From Exiguobacterium acetylicum DSM 20416 (lineage in GTDB: Bacteria > Bacillota > Bacilli > Exiguobacteriales > Exiguobacteriaceae), in contig NZ_JNIR01000001.1 of NCBI RefSeq assembly GCF_000702605.1, positions 114,501 through 178,500 of the forward strand: 64,000 bases of DNA. The letters run 5' to 3'. The notes under the pieces are model-generated. The model made no database searches, had not been told where the DNA came from, and was given only the letters and a program-made list of their open reading frames with translations. This document shows, piece by piece, positions 8,677-16,892 of the stretch. A program made the translations under genes and the position numbers. Numbering within the stretch: position 1 is the first letter of the stretch; each line of letters begins with the position of its first letter.

Positions 8677-8690
8677 TAAAAGCGTTTACA
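8677..8690 (+). promoter_or_regulatory. cre site upstream of the GlcNAc PTS gene
   Basis: TAAAAGCGTTTACA; read on the minus strand TGTAAACGCTTTTA, 13 of 14 to the pattern TGNAARCGNWWWCA. It lies 42 bp upstream of the ATG at 8732, so CcpA repression is likely. Confidence 0.55.
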
Positions 8691-8731
8691 TTGTTCTGTC
8701 ATTATCGTTTATTCAAGAAAGGGTGAAAGGT

Positions 8732-10240
8732 ATGTTGCAGTTTCTACAACGCATTGGTAAAGCTTTGATGTTACCAATCGCAGTATTACCAGCTGCCGGA
8801 ATCGTGCTCCGATTAGGTTCGGCGGATATGCTAGATATTCCGTTGATGGTAGCAGCAGGAGGGGCTATTTTTGATAACCTTCCATTAATATTTGCCATCG
8901 GTGTCGCCATTGGTCTATCGATCGATGCAAGTGGGGCAGCGGGTCTTGCCGGAGCCATTGGGTATCTCGTCTTAAAGAACGGCGTTGACTCGATGAACAA
9001 GGAGTATTCCAGTGCACAGATTCAAGCAAAATATGATGCGATTGCCGCAATCGTCAATGATTCCTCGACCAAGGTCGACGGAGCGACACTTGGTTCGATC
9101 GCGAATCAGGCGACACTCGGATCGACCGTTAATATGGCGGTATTCGGTGGAATCATCGCGGGTATCGTCGCAGGACTTCTATACAATCGGTTCTACAACA
9201 TTAAGTTACCGGATTGGTTAGCATTCTTCGGTGGTCGTCGTTTCGTTCCAATCATTACATCAGCGGTCATGCTCGTACTTGCTTTCATCTTTGGTTATGT
9301 CTGGCCGTTCATCGAGCAAGGCATCAACGGTGCTGGTGAATGGATGGTTGGTCTTGGTGCAGGAGGCGCTGCTCTGTTTGGATTCTTTAACCGTCTCTTG
9401 ATTCCTGTCGGCTTACACCACGTCTTGAATAATATTTTCTGGTTCGTCTTCGGTTCATATGAAAAAGCAGATGGTACAGTCGCGAATGGCGACATCGCAC
9501 GCTTTTTCGCTGGAGATCCGACAGCTGGGATTTATCAAGCGGGCTTCTTCCCAATTATGATGTTTGCCTTACCGGCTGCAGCTTTTGCGATTGTCATGGC
9601 TGCGCGTAAAGAAAATCGAAAAGCAGTTGCTGGAGCGATGATTGGTCTTGGACTGACGTCCTTCTTGACAGGGATCACGGAACCAATCGAGTTCTCGTTC
9701 ATGTTCTTATCACCTGTTTTATATGTCATTCATGCAGTTTTAACAGGTCTATCGATGGCCATCGTTAACTTACTCGGTATTTTACATGGCTTCTCCTTCT
9801 CGGCTGGTTTCATTGATTATGCCTTGAACTTCGGGATTGCCACAAAACCATTACTTCTCATCCCGGTTGGTCTCGCGTTCGCGGTCGTCTATTACTTCCT
9901 ATTCTACTTCATGATCACGAAATTTGATCTGAAGACACCAGGTCGCGAAGATGAATCGCTCGTCACAGACACGGGAGTCGTTCTGACAGACTCAGACGAT
10001 AAATATGAACAACAAGCAGCTCAAATTTTTGCCGGATTGAAAGGAACAGACAACGTCACGTCGATTGATAACTGTGCGACACGCTTACGTCTCCAAGTCA
10101 AGGATCCAAGTATCATTGATGAAGCAGCGATTAAAGCGGCTGGAGCAAAAGGTGTCATGAAGATGGGTGCGACAAGTGTTCAAATCATCATTGGCACAGA
10201 TGTTGAATTCGTTGCGGATGCGATGAAGCGACAGAAGTAA
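8732..10240 (+). CDS. nagP: PTS N-acetylglucosamine-type EIICB (NagP/NagE-like)
   Basis: Phosphotransferase permease that imports and phosphorylates an amino sugar, most likely N-acetylglucosamine. Of 502 residues, about 1-395 form the membrane EIIC domain (FLQRIGKALMLPIAVLPAAG, FDNLPLIFAIGVAIGLS, RLLIPVGLHHVLNN, TGITEPIEFSFMFLSPVLY) and about 415-502 the soluble EIIB domain with phosphorylated Cys448 in DNCATRLRL. The order and wording match Bacillus NagP more closely than glucose PtsG. ATG 8732 is chosen over an upstream in-frame ATG at 8651 because AAAGGGTGAAAGG lies just before it and the family starts with MLQFLQ. No EIIA domain is fused, so it must use another EIIA. Monocistronic with a strong terminator. 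Confidence 0.9.
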   Translation: MLQFLQRIGKALMLPIAVLPAAGIVLRLGSADMLDIPLMVAAGGAIFDNLPLIFAIGVAIGLSIDASGAAGLAGAIGYLVLKNGVDSMNKEYSSAQIQAKYDAIAAIVNDSSTKVDGATLGSIANQATLGSTVNMAVFGGIIAGIVAGLLYNRFYNIKLPDWLAFFGGRRFVPIITSAVMLVLAFIFGYVWPFIEQGINGAGEWMVGLGAGGAALFGFFNRLLIPVGLHHVLNNIFWFVFGSYEKADGTVANGDIARFFAGDPTAGIYQAGFFPIMMFALPAAAFAIVMAARKENRKAVAGAMIGLGLTSFLTGITEPIEFSFMFLSPVLYVIHAVLTGLSMAIVNLLGILHGFSFSAGFIDYALNFGIATKPLLLIPVGLAFAVVYYFLFYFMITKFDLKTPGREDESLVTDTGVVLTDSDDKYEQQAAQIFAGLKGTDNVTSIDNCATRLRLQVKDPSIIDEAAIKAAGAKGVMKMGATSVQIIIGTDVEFVADAMKRQK

Positions 10241-10242
10241 AG

Positions 10243-10282
10243 AAAAAACGACCTTTCCTGAGCTTAGGAAAGGTCGTTTTGC
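10243..10282. terminator. Bidirectional terminator between nagP and the EamA gene
   Basis: AAAACGACCTTTCC ... GGAAAGGTCGTTTT around an 8-nt loop; shared by convergent genes. Confidence 0.85.
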
Positions 10283-11166
10283 TGTACGTTCGCAACAGGT
10301 GCTGTTTTGCTTGACCGATAGATCGGATAAAAGATTCCAATCAAGATGATGACGATTCCAATCCATTGAGAGCTCATCAGATGTTCACCTAAAATTAATA
10401 CAGAACAGATGACTGCTGTCGGTAATTCTGCCGCACCCAGTAAAGAGACGCTGGCTGGAGACAAATGAGGCGCACCCGCAGCAAATAAGAGTGGTGGCAA
10501 AATCAACGCGAATAGACCGAGTGGAATTGCATACAGAAGAAGACCGTTTTCGAAATTCGCAGAAGACAAGAACGTCGTCGGTGGATACATGATCATGACA
10601 AAAGCAAGACCACCTGTCATCATATAGAAGCTTTTCTTTATGACGGGTAGATGATTGGCAACGCGTCCACTAGCCAGTAGGAAAATCGAGAAACTAACAG
10701 CCGCTCCAAGACCGAATAATGTTCCACGCAGGTCGAGTGGGCTCGAGTAAGCAGCACTCGCGAGAATGGCTCCACCAATCAGTAGAATCGCAGACAGGAA
10801 GTGCGCGCGAGATGGTAAACGTTTGAATGCGAGAGCATCAATGATGACACCAATCCAAGTGAATTGGAATAAGAGAATGATCGCAACGGATGCCGATACG
10901 GTCTGAAGACTTTGGTAATAGAGATAACCGGTTGTACCGCTTGAGATACCAATCAGCATGAGAAGACCAGCTGTTTTGAGATCGAGACGAAGGTTTTTCG
11001 TAAATAAGGCAAGTCCGAAAATCATGAGCCAGCCGAAGAAAAATTGACTACCTGAAACGGCTGCTGAGTTGAATCCAGCGGCATAAGCGAGTTTGACGAT
11101 CGTTGAGAGGACACCATAACTGATAGCGCCGATGAGAACGAATAAAGTTGCTTTTGAGCGATGCAT
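10264..11166 (-). CDS. EamA/DMT family transporter
   Basis: Drug/metabolite transporter superfamily member, 300 residues, about ten membrane helices in two EamA repeats (first starts KATLFVLIGAISYGVLSTIVK; second near LDLRGTLFGLGAAVSFSIF). The C-terminal half has the repeat-typical GAAELPTAVICSVLILGEHL followed by QWIGIVIILIGI. Start 11166 is chosen because GGAGGG lies 9 nt upstream; the longer reading frame to 11256 overlaps a terminator hairpin and has no membrane or family character. The substrate is unknown; relatives export metabolites or amino acids. Its C-terminus runs into the bidirectional terminator shared with nagP. Confidence 0.85.
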   Translation of the reverse strand: MHRSKATLFVLIGAISYGVLSTIVKLAYAAGFNSAAVSGSQFFFGWLMIFGLALFTKNLRLDLKTAGLLMLIGISSGTTGYLYYQSLQTVSASVAIILLFQFTWIGVIIDALAFKRLPSRAHFLSAILLIGGAILASAAYSSPLDLRGTLFGLGAAVSFSIFLLASGRVANHLPVIKKSFYMMTGGLAFVMIMYPPTTFLSSANFENGLLLYAIPLGLFALILPPLLFAAGAPHLSPASVSLLGAAELPTAVICSVLILGEHLMSSQWIGIVIILIGIFYPIYRSSKTAPVANVQQNDLS

Positions 11167-11201
11167 GAATAAATTCCCTCCATTTTTAGTAAAAACCACG
11201 C

Positions 11202-11259
11202 AAAAAAGGTTGCAACGGGGCCTTGTCCAGGTTTTTTGGACAGGGTTTGGTTGCAACCT
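11202..11259 (-). terminator. Two-tier terminator after the ykyA-like gene
   Basis: On the minus strand the arms AGGTTGCAAC / GTTGCAACCT enclose a second stem CCCTGTCC / GGACAAGG, ending in TTTTTTG. The hairpin is unusually long and lies between the YkyA-like stop and the EamA gene, so it may also act as a partial attenuator of read-through. Confidence 0.7.
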
Positions 11260-11266
11260 GTGTGAT

Positions 11267-11908
11267 TTATTGAGTTGATGTGTCGAGCAAACGATACAGC
11301 CGGGTTTTCGTTTGATTATATTGAACGGTCAGCGCATTCCACTTCTTTAATGACGCGGTAGCTTTCCGTGTTAAACGATTTAAATCCGCTGTTGACTCAT
11401 CAATCTTAACGAAATCCGGTTTTTTCGTCAAGCGTGAAAGCATTTTCTTTTCAGCGTCCATCGCTTGTCGATACGTTTTCGAGAACGTTTGAAACGTCTG
11501 CTGGCGTTCCTTGATGATTGCCACTAAGGCAGTTCCTTCTGTTTTTGCTTTACCATCAAGCTTGTTGACAGCATCCTTCAATTCTTCAAGATCGAGTGTA
11601 GCGTACATTTCTTTACGTAACGTGTCTTCTTGTTTTAATAGAACAAGCCGTTCGTCATTTAAGGCTTCTAATTCCTCTCGTTCATTTTGAGAGCGTTTGA
11701 TTTCTTCAGCACCTGCATCAAGAACGGCTTGGTACGTATTAACTGAAATTTCGTCCTGACGAGCACGTTGATCAGCTAGCGTGAATGCCTTCTCTTCACC
11801 TTCGACTTGTTGCTCTAGCTGTTCATGAAGAGAAGCTGGTGAATCGTTGGAGCAGGCAGCGAGTCCGAAGCTCGACAGGAACAATACTGCTACGAATGAT
11901 TTTTTCAT
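11267..11908 (-). CDS. ykyA: YkyA family putative cell-wall-binding lipoprotein
   Basis: A 213-residue lipoprotein: signal peptide ending FGLAACSN gives lipidated Cys19. The rest is a long charged coiled coil (HEQLEQQVEGEEKAFTLADQ, EREELEALNDERLVLLKQEDTLRKE) followed by a basic C-terminal third, matching the Bacillus YkyA family described as putative cell-wall-binding lipoproteins. Function is unknown. The ribosome binding site AAGGAG overlaps the end of the upstream deacetylase gene (15-nt gap), so the two are probably cotranscribed, which supports an envelope role. Confidence 0.82.
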   Translation of the reverse strand: MKKSFVAVLFLSSFGLAACSNDSPASLHEQLEQQVEGEEKAFTLADQRARQDEISVNTYQAVLDAGAEEIKRSQNEREELEALNDERLVLLKQEDTLRKEMYATLDLEELKDAVNKLDGKAKTEGTALVAIIKERQQTFQTFSKTYRQAMDAEKKMLSRLTKKPDFVKIDESTADLNRLTRKATASLKKWNALTVQYNQTKTRLYRLLDTSTQ

Positions 11909-11923
11909 CTGAATAGTAACTCC

Positions 11924-12768
11924 TTATAAATTCGAGTATTGCGCGAAATTGTACGGAATATGGAAATCTTCATCATAAATCGCGAATTGATAGCCTTTTT
12001 TCTGAAGTCCGGCAACAATGGCTGGAAGTGCTTTGATGGCTTGTGGTTGTTCATGTAAGAGTATGATTTCAAACGGACGTTCTGCTCGTCGAATGACCGT
12101 ATTTGCTACTTCTTTTGCACTATCTTTGTAATACCAGTCCATTGAATCGATCGACCAGTCCCACACACGAAAGTCTGCTGAATGAATGGCAGATGCCATT
12201 TTTTTCGTGATGCCTGGATCAGAGCCATAAGGTGGTCGTGTCAAATGTGGTGTTAGCTTCGTCAACTCATGGATTTTCTTCTGAACACTTTGCATCTCTG
12301 AGACATACTTTCCTTTTTCGTACAATGTATCGTAATCATGCGTTTCCCCGTGTAATCCGATATAGTGTCCAGCTTTAGCAGCAGCTTTGACTTCTTGCGG
12401 AAAAGCCTCTACTTGTGATCCGAGATAAAAGAAAGTGGCACGAGTCTGAAGTTGATCCAATGTTCGAAGTAAGTCCGGTGTTAATGCAGATGGACCATCT
12501 TCGAATGTTAAATAGGCGACTTTTTTTGTTACACCATTCCATTTTTCCACGCGTGCTTTTTCCATATTGACGACAGGTACTTCAGTAATGGATTTACCTG
12601 TCGTAATGGATTGTTGCTCAGGAGTAAAAACGTATCGGTAAGCGACATATCCTCCAACTCCGAGAAAAACAAGTGTGAGAAGTAAGAAAAAACGTGGGAA
12701 AAACTTTCTTTTTTTGTACGCGGTCGTGGACCGAGTTCGCTAGCGTGGCTTGAGGTGAATGGATCCAT
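11924..12768 (-). pseudogene. Frameshifted membrane-anchored polysaccharide deacetylase
   Basis: NodB-fold deacetylase acting on peptidoglycan or a related glycan outside the cell. Reading minus from ATG 12768 (AAAGGAG upstream), the N-terminus MDPFTSSHASELGPRPRTKK runs into an A7 tract (12709-12715). Adding one A, or slipping -1, continues into KFFPRFFLLLTLVFLGVGG, a classic membrane anchor, and then in frame through the catalytic domain that is open from 12565. Motifs: TFEDGP (usual TFDDGP; the presumed catalytic base position is Glu), HGETH, RPPYGSDPG, WDWSIDSMDW and ILLHE. Restored length 281 residues. As it stands only an anchorless 213-residue form could start at 12565, which lacks a good ribosome binding site. 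An indel error or slippage on A AAA AAA G is possible. Followed by ykyA. Confidence 0.8.
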
Positions 12769-12920
12769 CGTTGTCTGTCGCTCCTTTTGTCAAAAAATAT
12801 CATATACAGATAATGTAACATTCTGACTGTTTCTTTTGTAACAAACAGATGACAAAAAGATGACGATAAATCGATTTTTCTAAAAAATATCGGTTTATTT
12901 AGAAAGAGTTTGCAAGAAAT

Positions 12921-12951
12921 AAAAAAACAACCACTAATTAAGTGATTGTTT
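12921..12951 (-). terminator. Terminator of the YhfH-like gene
   Basis: On the minus strand ACAATCACT ... AGTGGTTGT followed by seven T. Confidence 0.75.
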
Positions 12952-12960
12952 CATGTGTTA

Positions 12961-13107
12961 TTAGTGTTCTGTTACAGCACACTCATCGCATTCCGTTTGA
13001 TAGGATTCACATTGTTCATCCATCTCTTTTCCGCAATGGGCACACGTCTTGACGGGAAGTTCACGATAGAATGCAGCAGATGCTTCTTGGTAAAGGGGTT
13101 GTTCCAT
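12961..13107 (-). CDS. YhfH-like small zinc-ribbon protein
   Basis: A 48-residue protein resembling the Bacillus YhfH family. After FYRELPVK come two cysteine pairs, CAHC and CDEC, plus an extra cysteine at 33 and another at 40, which suit a small zinc ribbon. The start is supported by AAGGAGG 9 nt upstream, a near-perfect sigma-A promoter at 13156-13184 and a terminator after the stop, so it is a genuine monocistronic gene despite its size. Function unknown in the family. It is divergent from the YodC-like nitroreductase gene; the two share a short intergenic region and might respond to the same thiol or metal stress, which is only an inference. Confidence 0.8.
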   Translation of the reverse strand: MEQPLYQEASAAFYRELPVKTCAHCGKEMDEQCESYQTECDECAVTEH

Positions 13108-13155
13108 GTGTTTTTCCTCCTTCAAAGTAAACGCAATGATTTTTATCTTGTTTTC

Positions 13156-13184
13156 ATTGTATTAGTACAGAAGTGTAAAGTCAA
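13156..13184 (-). promoter_or_regulatory. Sigma-A promoter of the YhfH-like gene
   Basis: Minus strand TTGACT, 17-nt spacer, TACAAT. The region just upstream contains the palindrome ACAATTGT. Confidence 0.75.
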
Positions 13185-13291
13185 CAATTGTTTTATAACA
13201 GTAAAGGCGTTTGAAGTACTGATAGAGGACAATGAAAAAGAGACATGCTACGATATCTAAGTAATCTGATAATGATAAGGGGGATTTATAC

Positions 13292-13918
13292 ATGACACAG
13301 GCAACACTTGATACAATGCGTGTCTTAACAGAAAGACGTTCCGTTCGCCATTACGACGAAACGTTCAAGCTTTCAAAACAGGAAGTGGAAGAACTATTAG
13401 AATGGACGACAGCGGCGCCGAGTGCTTGGAATTTGCAACACTGGCATTTCACGGTCTTTCATTCGGAAGAAGCGAAGCAGCAACTTGCACCGATTGCTTA
13501 TAATCAGCCGGCTATCACTTCGGCTTCAGCAGTCATTGCAATCTTAGGTGATGTTCAAGCTAATCGAAACTACAATCCGGTTTATGGTCCGGCAGTAGAA
13601 GCAGGTGGCATGACAGAGGATTTGTTCGATTCGATCAAGGCACAAGTAGAGGGCGCTTATCAAAGTGAAGCATACGGTCGCGACGCGGCAATGTCGAATG
13701 CGAGTCTTGCTGCGATGCAATTGATGCTTGCGGCAGAAACACGTGGATTATCAACACTCGCAATGGGCGGATTTGATCATCAACGTTTTGCGGAAACGTT
13801 CATCACCGAGTCACGGTATGTACCGGTCATGTTAATTGCTGTTGGTAAAGCGGTCGAAGATGCGAAAAAACGTCCCGCACTACGTTTACCGATCGATCAA
13901 GTATCAACATTCCTGTAA
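13292..13918 (+). CDS. yodC: NAD(P)H nitroreductase family protein (YodC-like)
   Basis: FMN-dependent nitroreductase fold, 208 residues, closely following Bacillus YodC: RRSVRHYDE for FMN phosphate binding, APSAWNLQHWHFTVFHS, AYNQPAI, ASAVIAILGD, then NASLAAMQLMLAAETRGL and YVPVMLIAVGKA. It probably reduces quinones, nitro-aromatics or similar electrophiles with NAD(P)H. ATG follows AAGGGGGATTTATAC. It is a single-gene unit with a terminator at 13926, divergent from the YhfH-like gene. YodC in B. subtilis belongs to stress-linked nitroreductases; regulation here is not visible. Confidence 0.9.
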   Translation: MTQATLDTMRVLTERRSVRHYDETFKLSKQEVEELLEWTTAAPSAWNLQHWHFTVFHSEEAKQQLAPIAYNQPAITSASAVIAILGDVQANRNYNPVYGPAVEAGGMTEDLFDSIKAQVEGAYQSEAYGRDAAMSNASLAAMQLMLAAETRGLSTLAMGGFDHQRFAETFITESRYVPVMLIAVGKAVEDAKKRPALRLPIDQVSTFL

Positions 13919-13925
13919 GTCATTC

Positions 13926-13972
13926 AAAATGGAGGAAGTGGGGTTCAATTCCTCCATTTTAATTTTTTTTTA
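13926..13972 (+). terminator. yodC terminator
   Basis: AAAATGGAGGA ... TCCTCCATTTT followed by a T-run. Confidence 0.85.
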
Positions 13973-13990
13973 TTTTTTTCGGAAAAAGAC

Positions 13991-14019
13991 TTGTCAGCCT
14001 TTTAGTTTCTTGATATATT
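13991..14019 (+). promoter_or_regulatory. Promoter of tRNA-Val copy 1
   Basis: TTGTCA, 17-nt spacer, TATATT, ending 39 bp before the mature tRNA. Confidence 0.7.
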
Positions 14020-14058
14020 AATACATGTCCTAGCAAGTACATAACGTACTGCAAACAT

Positions 14059-14131
14059 GATTCTGTAGCTCAGCTGGGAGAGCGCTACCTTGACAGGGTA
14101 GAGGTCGCTGGTTCGAGCCCAGTCAGAATCA
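14059..14131 (+). tRNA. trnV: tRNA-Val (anticodon GAC), copy 1
   Basis: Cloverleaf with acceptor arms GATTCTG / CAGAATC, D-arm GCTCAGCTGGGAGAGC, anticodon stem CTACC / GGTAG around loop TTGACAG (anticodon GAC), and T-arm CTGGTTCGAGCCCAG. The 3' CCA is not encoded: the discriminator A is followed by TAC. It has its own promoter and terminator. The 73-nt sequence is identical to the copy at 24543-24615. Confidence 0.95.
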
Positions 14132-14138
14132 TACCGAA

Positions 14139-14177
14139 AGCCCGCTTCTCCTTTTAAAGGAAAAGCGGGCTTTTTTT
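14139..14177 (+). terminator. Terminator of tRNA-Val copy 1
   Basis: AGCCCGCTT ... AAGCGGGCT followed by TTTTTTT. Confidence 0.85.
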
Positions 14178-14178
14178 A

Positions 14179-14730
14179 TTATTTCTTTATCTCATCCTCT
14201 GTGACCCATTTATGGTTTTTCACCATCTCTCCACCGTCCGTCGGTTCATAGTTCACCATGTAGACCGTCGTTTTCTTTACTTCATCAATCGTCGCTTTTG
14301 CTCCATCCATACCTTTCATATGATCCGCTTTGACAGTCGTTTCATCACCAACTTGCAGTGGCTTAGTTGGAACGGGATCGAGTTCTTCCTGAATGACCCA
14401 TTTATGATTTTTCACCATCTTTCCACCAGTAGTCGGTTTGTAACTGATCGCATAGACGACGGTATCGTAAGCTCCCGCAATCGTTGCTTTAGCTCCGTCC
14501 ATACCGTCCATATGATCCGTCGTCAACGTGACGTTGCTTCCTTTCGGATAAGTCGGATCACTGGCTTCCTTTAAACCGGATGGTAGCTTTCCGTCGCTCG
14601 AATGCATCATATCTCCATGAGACATATCGTGTGAGTCACTATTACTTCCATCGTTATTGGCGGATCCACATGCACCGAGCCAAAGCGTAGAACTAAGAGC
14701 AAGTGCGGTTAATGTCAATGATTTTTTCAT
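14179..14730 (-). CDS. ydhK: His/Met-rich DUF1541 (YdhK-like) lipoprotein
   Basis: A 183-residue lipoprotein: signal ending LWLGACGS gives Cys21. A His/Met/Asp-rich stretch follows (HDMSHGDMMHSSDG), then two DUF1541 repeats, each with DHM(D/K)GMDGAKATI, a TVVYxxxYxPTxGGxMVKNHKWV segment and an acidic end. Bacillus YdhK has the same architecture; the function is not known. The His/Met cluster suggests binding of copper or another soft metal in the envelope, an inference. Start 14730 is chosen because AGGAGGG lies 6 nt upstream. It is divergent from a histidine kinase/response regulator pair (147-bp gap), a common arrangement for a regulated target. Confidence 0.88.
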   Translation of the reverse strand: MKKSLTLTALALSSTLWLGACGSANNDGSNSDSHDMSHGDMMHSSDGKLPSGLKEASDPTYPKGSNVTLTTDHMDGMDGAKATIAGAYDTVVYAISYKPTTGGKMVKNHKWVIQEELDPVPTKPLQVGDETTVKADHMKGMDGAKATIDEVKKTTVYMVNYEPTDGGEMVKNHKWVTEDEIKK

Positions 14731-14877
14731 ATATAACCCTCCTGAAGTCACTAGTCTTCTTTACTATACCCAGCGTATATGCAAATCGTGTGCAGATGAG
14801 GTGACAGTTTCGTTTGTCTGCATCGATCGCGTTTTTTTTAGCTATACTAAAAGTGGAGAGAAAAAGGAGGAATCGTC

Positions 14878-16227
14878 ATGCGTCGTATTTCATACTCAGT
14901 TGGAGGAATCGTGCTTGCGGCATTTTTAATTTGTGGCAGTGTGTTGTTCGGGACATTGTATTATCAGTTGTCTCAAACACGAACGCAGGAAGTAGTAGAC
15001 GGTTTACTGAACCGAGGAAATACACACCGTGATGTCCTTGTCGATTCCTATGACCAAACGACGATGCGCCATGTCAGCATGATGGAAGCAGATTCATCGT
15101 TTACTGTGGTGATCACTGATGCAGATGGAAAACAACTCGAAGCGTCACGACCTTTGTCGAATGAGATGAAGAGCATGTTAGAGCATACGGATTTTGATTA
15201 CCGTCAACAAGGAAAAATCGTGACGATGCGTGACTTTTTAATGACGGACAGTCCCATCACCATTGACGGGGAACATCGTGGTCATGTATTCATGTTCGCT
15301 TCTAAAGAAATCGTAGATCACGTACTTGATCCGTTGAAACAGCAGTTTTTCCAAGTGGGTCTGCTAGCGCTTTTATTAGCAGGTGCGGCAAGCATTTGGA
15401 CGACCCGACTCATTTCTCGTCCGTTGATTCAGATGGAAAAAGCGACAGCGCGTCTATTGGATGGGGAAGGTGGAGAGTTGCCGATTGATCGAAAAGATGA
15501 ACTGGGACAATTGGCGCGTTCGATTCAGCAATTAAAACAAGATCTCGATTTTTTGAATCGGGAACGATCCGAATTTTTAGCAACCGTATCTCATGAACTA
15601 CGAACACCATTGACATATATAAAGGGATACGCGGATATTCTCGAACGCCAAACGTTGACGCCGGATGAGCAACAACGCTACATTACGATCATTCGAGAAG
15701 AAAGTCAGCAAATGAATGAATGGATTGAGCAATTGTTTTGGCTAGCACGAATTGACGCCAATGCTTTTATGATGGAGCGAAAACCTGTCGATGTCGAAGA
15801 CTTGATTCATCAAGTGATACGATTGATGCGTCCAGACATCGAACAAGAAAATGTTTCGTTCGAGATAGAAGGTGAGCGATTAGAAGTGATGGGTGACGCT
15901 CAGCAGCTCCGTCAGATGATCGTGAATATCATTGAAAATGCACGGCGACATACGACGTCGGGAAAAATTATCGTTCGTTATGGTGTCAACGCAGTAGGGG
16001 CTTTCATTCAAATCGAAGATACAGGAGAAGGGATCGCTGCAGAATCTTTACCTCATGTAACGAAACGGCTCTACCGAACGGAAGCATCTCGTTCTCGAAA
16101 ACATGGAGGAACTGGAATCGGACTCTCCATCGTTGAAGCAATTGCTCAGACACATGGTGCAGAATTGAACATCAAGAGTCAACTTGGACATGGAACACAA
16201 GTGACACTGCAGTGGAAGGAGAAATAA
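14878..16227 (+). CDS. HAMP-domain sensor histidine kinase
   Basis: Membrane sensor kinase of 449 residues. Two membrane helices (about 8-29 and 157-178) flank an extracellular sensor region of about 125 residues. Then come a HAMP linker (about 179-232), HisKA with phospho-acceptor His239 in TVSHELRTPLTYIKGY, and an HATPase_c domain with N-box NIIENARRH, G1 DTGEGI and G2 KHGGTGIGLSIVEA. AAAAGGAGGAATCGTC precedes the ATG. The response regulator starts 1 nt after its stop codon, so kinase-first gene order is used. The ligand is unknown; the divergent His/Met-rich lipoprotein makes an envelope metal signal plausible. Confidence 0.93.
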   Translation: MRRISYSVGGIVLAAFLICGSVLFGTLYYQLSQTRTQEVVDGLLNRGNTHRDVLVDSYDQTTMRHVSMMEADSSFTVVITDADGKQLEASRPLSNEMKSMLEHTDFDYRQQGKIVTMRDFLMTDSPITIDGEHRGHVFMFASKEIVDHVLDPLKQQFFQVGLLALLLAGAASIWTTRLISRPLIQMEKATARLLDGEGGELPIDRKDELGQLARSIQQLKQDLDFLNRERSEFLATVSHELRTPLTYIKGYADILERQTLTPDEQQRYITIIREESQQMNEWIEQLFWLARIDANAFMMERKPVDVEDLIHQVIRLMRPDIEQENVSFEIEGERLEVMGDAQQLRQMIVNIIENARRHTTSGKIIVRYGVNAVGAFIQIEDTGEGIAAESLPHVTKRLYRTEASRSRKHGGTGIGLSIVEAIAQTHGAELNIKSQLGHGTQVTLQWKEK

Positions 16228-16228
16228 A

Positions 16229-16879
16229 ATGCCGCATGTATTGATCGTAGATGATGAACCGAGAATGCTTGAACTGCTCAAACTGTATATTCAGCCGTAT
16301 GGGTACACGTGTCAGCTTGTGGATTCTGCGCAGCAAGCTCTTGATCTCTGCCGTCAGCACGTATTCGACCTGATTTTACTAGATGTCATGATGCCGGATA
16401 TGGATGGCTGGACATGTTGTCGTCTCATTCGAGAACACTCTAATACCCCAATCTTGATGGTTACGGCTCGGAATCAGCGGGAAGACATCATTCGGACACG
16501 GGAAGTGGGAGCGAATGATTACATATCAAAACCGATTCAAGAAGGGGAACTGATCGGGCGAATGGAAGTTTTATTACAGCAACAGTATGATGGTCTATCC
16601 TATGACCGGGAAAGCTATCGTTGTAGTTACCTCCAACAAAAGATTTCGTTAACGAAGACGGAGTTTGAGTTGTTAGGTGTATTTTTAGATTCTCCACGAC
16701 GTGTTTGGACGCGTGATCAGCTAACGACGATGTTATGGGGAGCGGAAGCGGCTGTAGACGAGCGGACGATCGACTCGCATATCAGACATTTAAGAGAAAA
16801 ACTACGTGTTTGCGGTTTTCCGATTGAACAGCATTTGGAAACAGTTCGCGGAATCGGATACCGCTGGACACACCAGTAA
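16229..16879 (+). CDS. OmpR/PhoB-family response regulator
   Basis: A 216-residue regulator. Receiver domain with acidic pocket D8-D9, phospho-acceptor Asp52 (LLDVMMPDMDG), Thr79 and Lys101; a short linker; then an OmpR-type winged helix (KTEFELLGVFL, RDQLTTMLWG, DERTIDSHIRHLREKL, VRGIGYRW). GGAAGGAGAAATAAA serves as its ribosome binding site inside the end of the kinase gene, giving tight coupling. Together with the kinase at 14878 it forms a two-component pair; the divergent DUF1541 lipoprotein gene is its most likely local target, although no repeat operator was identified with certainty. Confidence 0.93.
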   Translation: MPHVLIVDDEPRMLELLKLYIQPYGYTCQLVDSAQQALDLCRQHVFDLILLDVMMPDMDGWTCCRLIREHSNTPILMVTARNQREDIIRTREVGANDYISKPIQEGELIGRMEVLLQQQYDGLSYDRESYRCSYLQQKISLTKTEFELLGVFLDSPRRVWTRDQLTTMLWGAEAAVDERTIDSHIRHLREKLRVCGFPIEQHLETVRGIGYRWTHQ

Positions 16880-16892
16880 GGGAGATTCAAAT

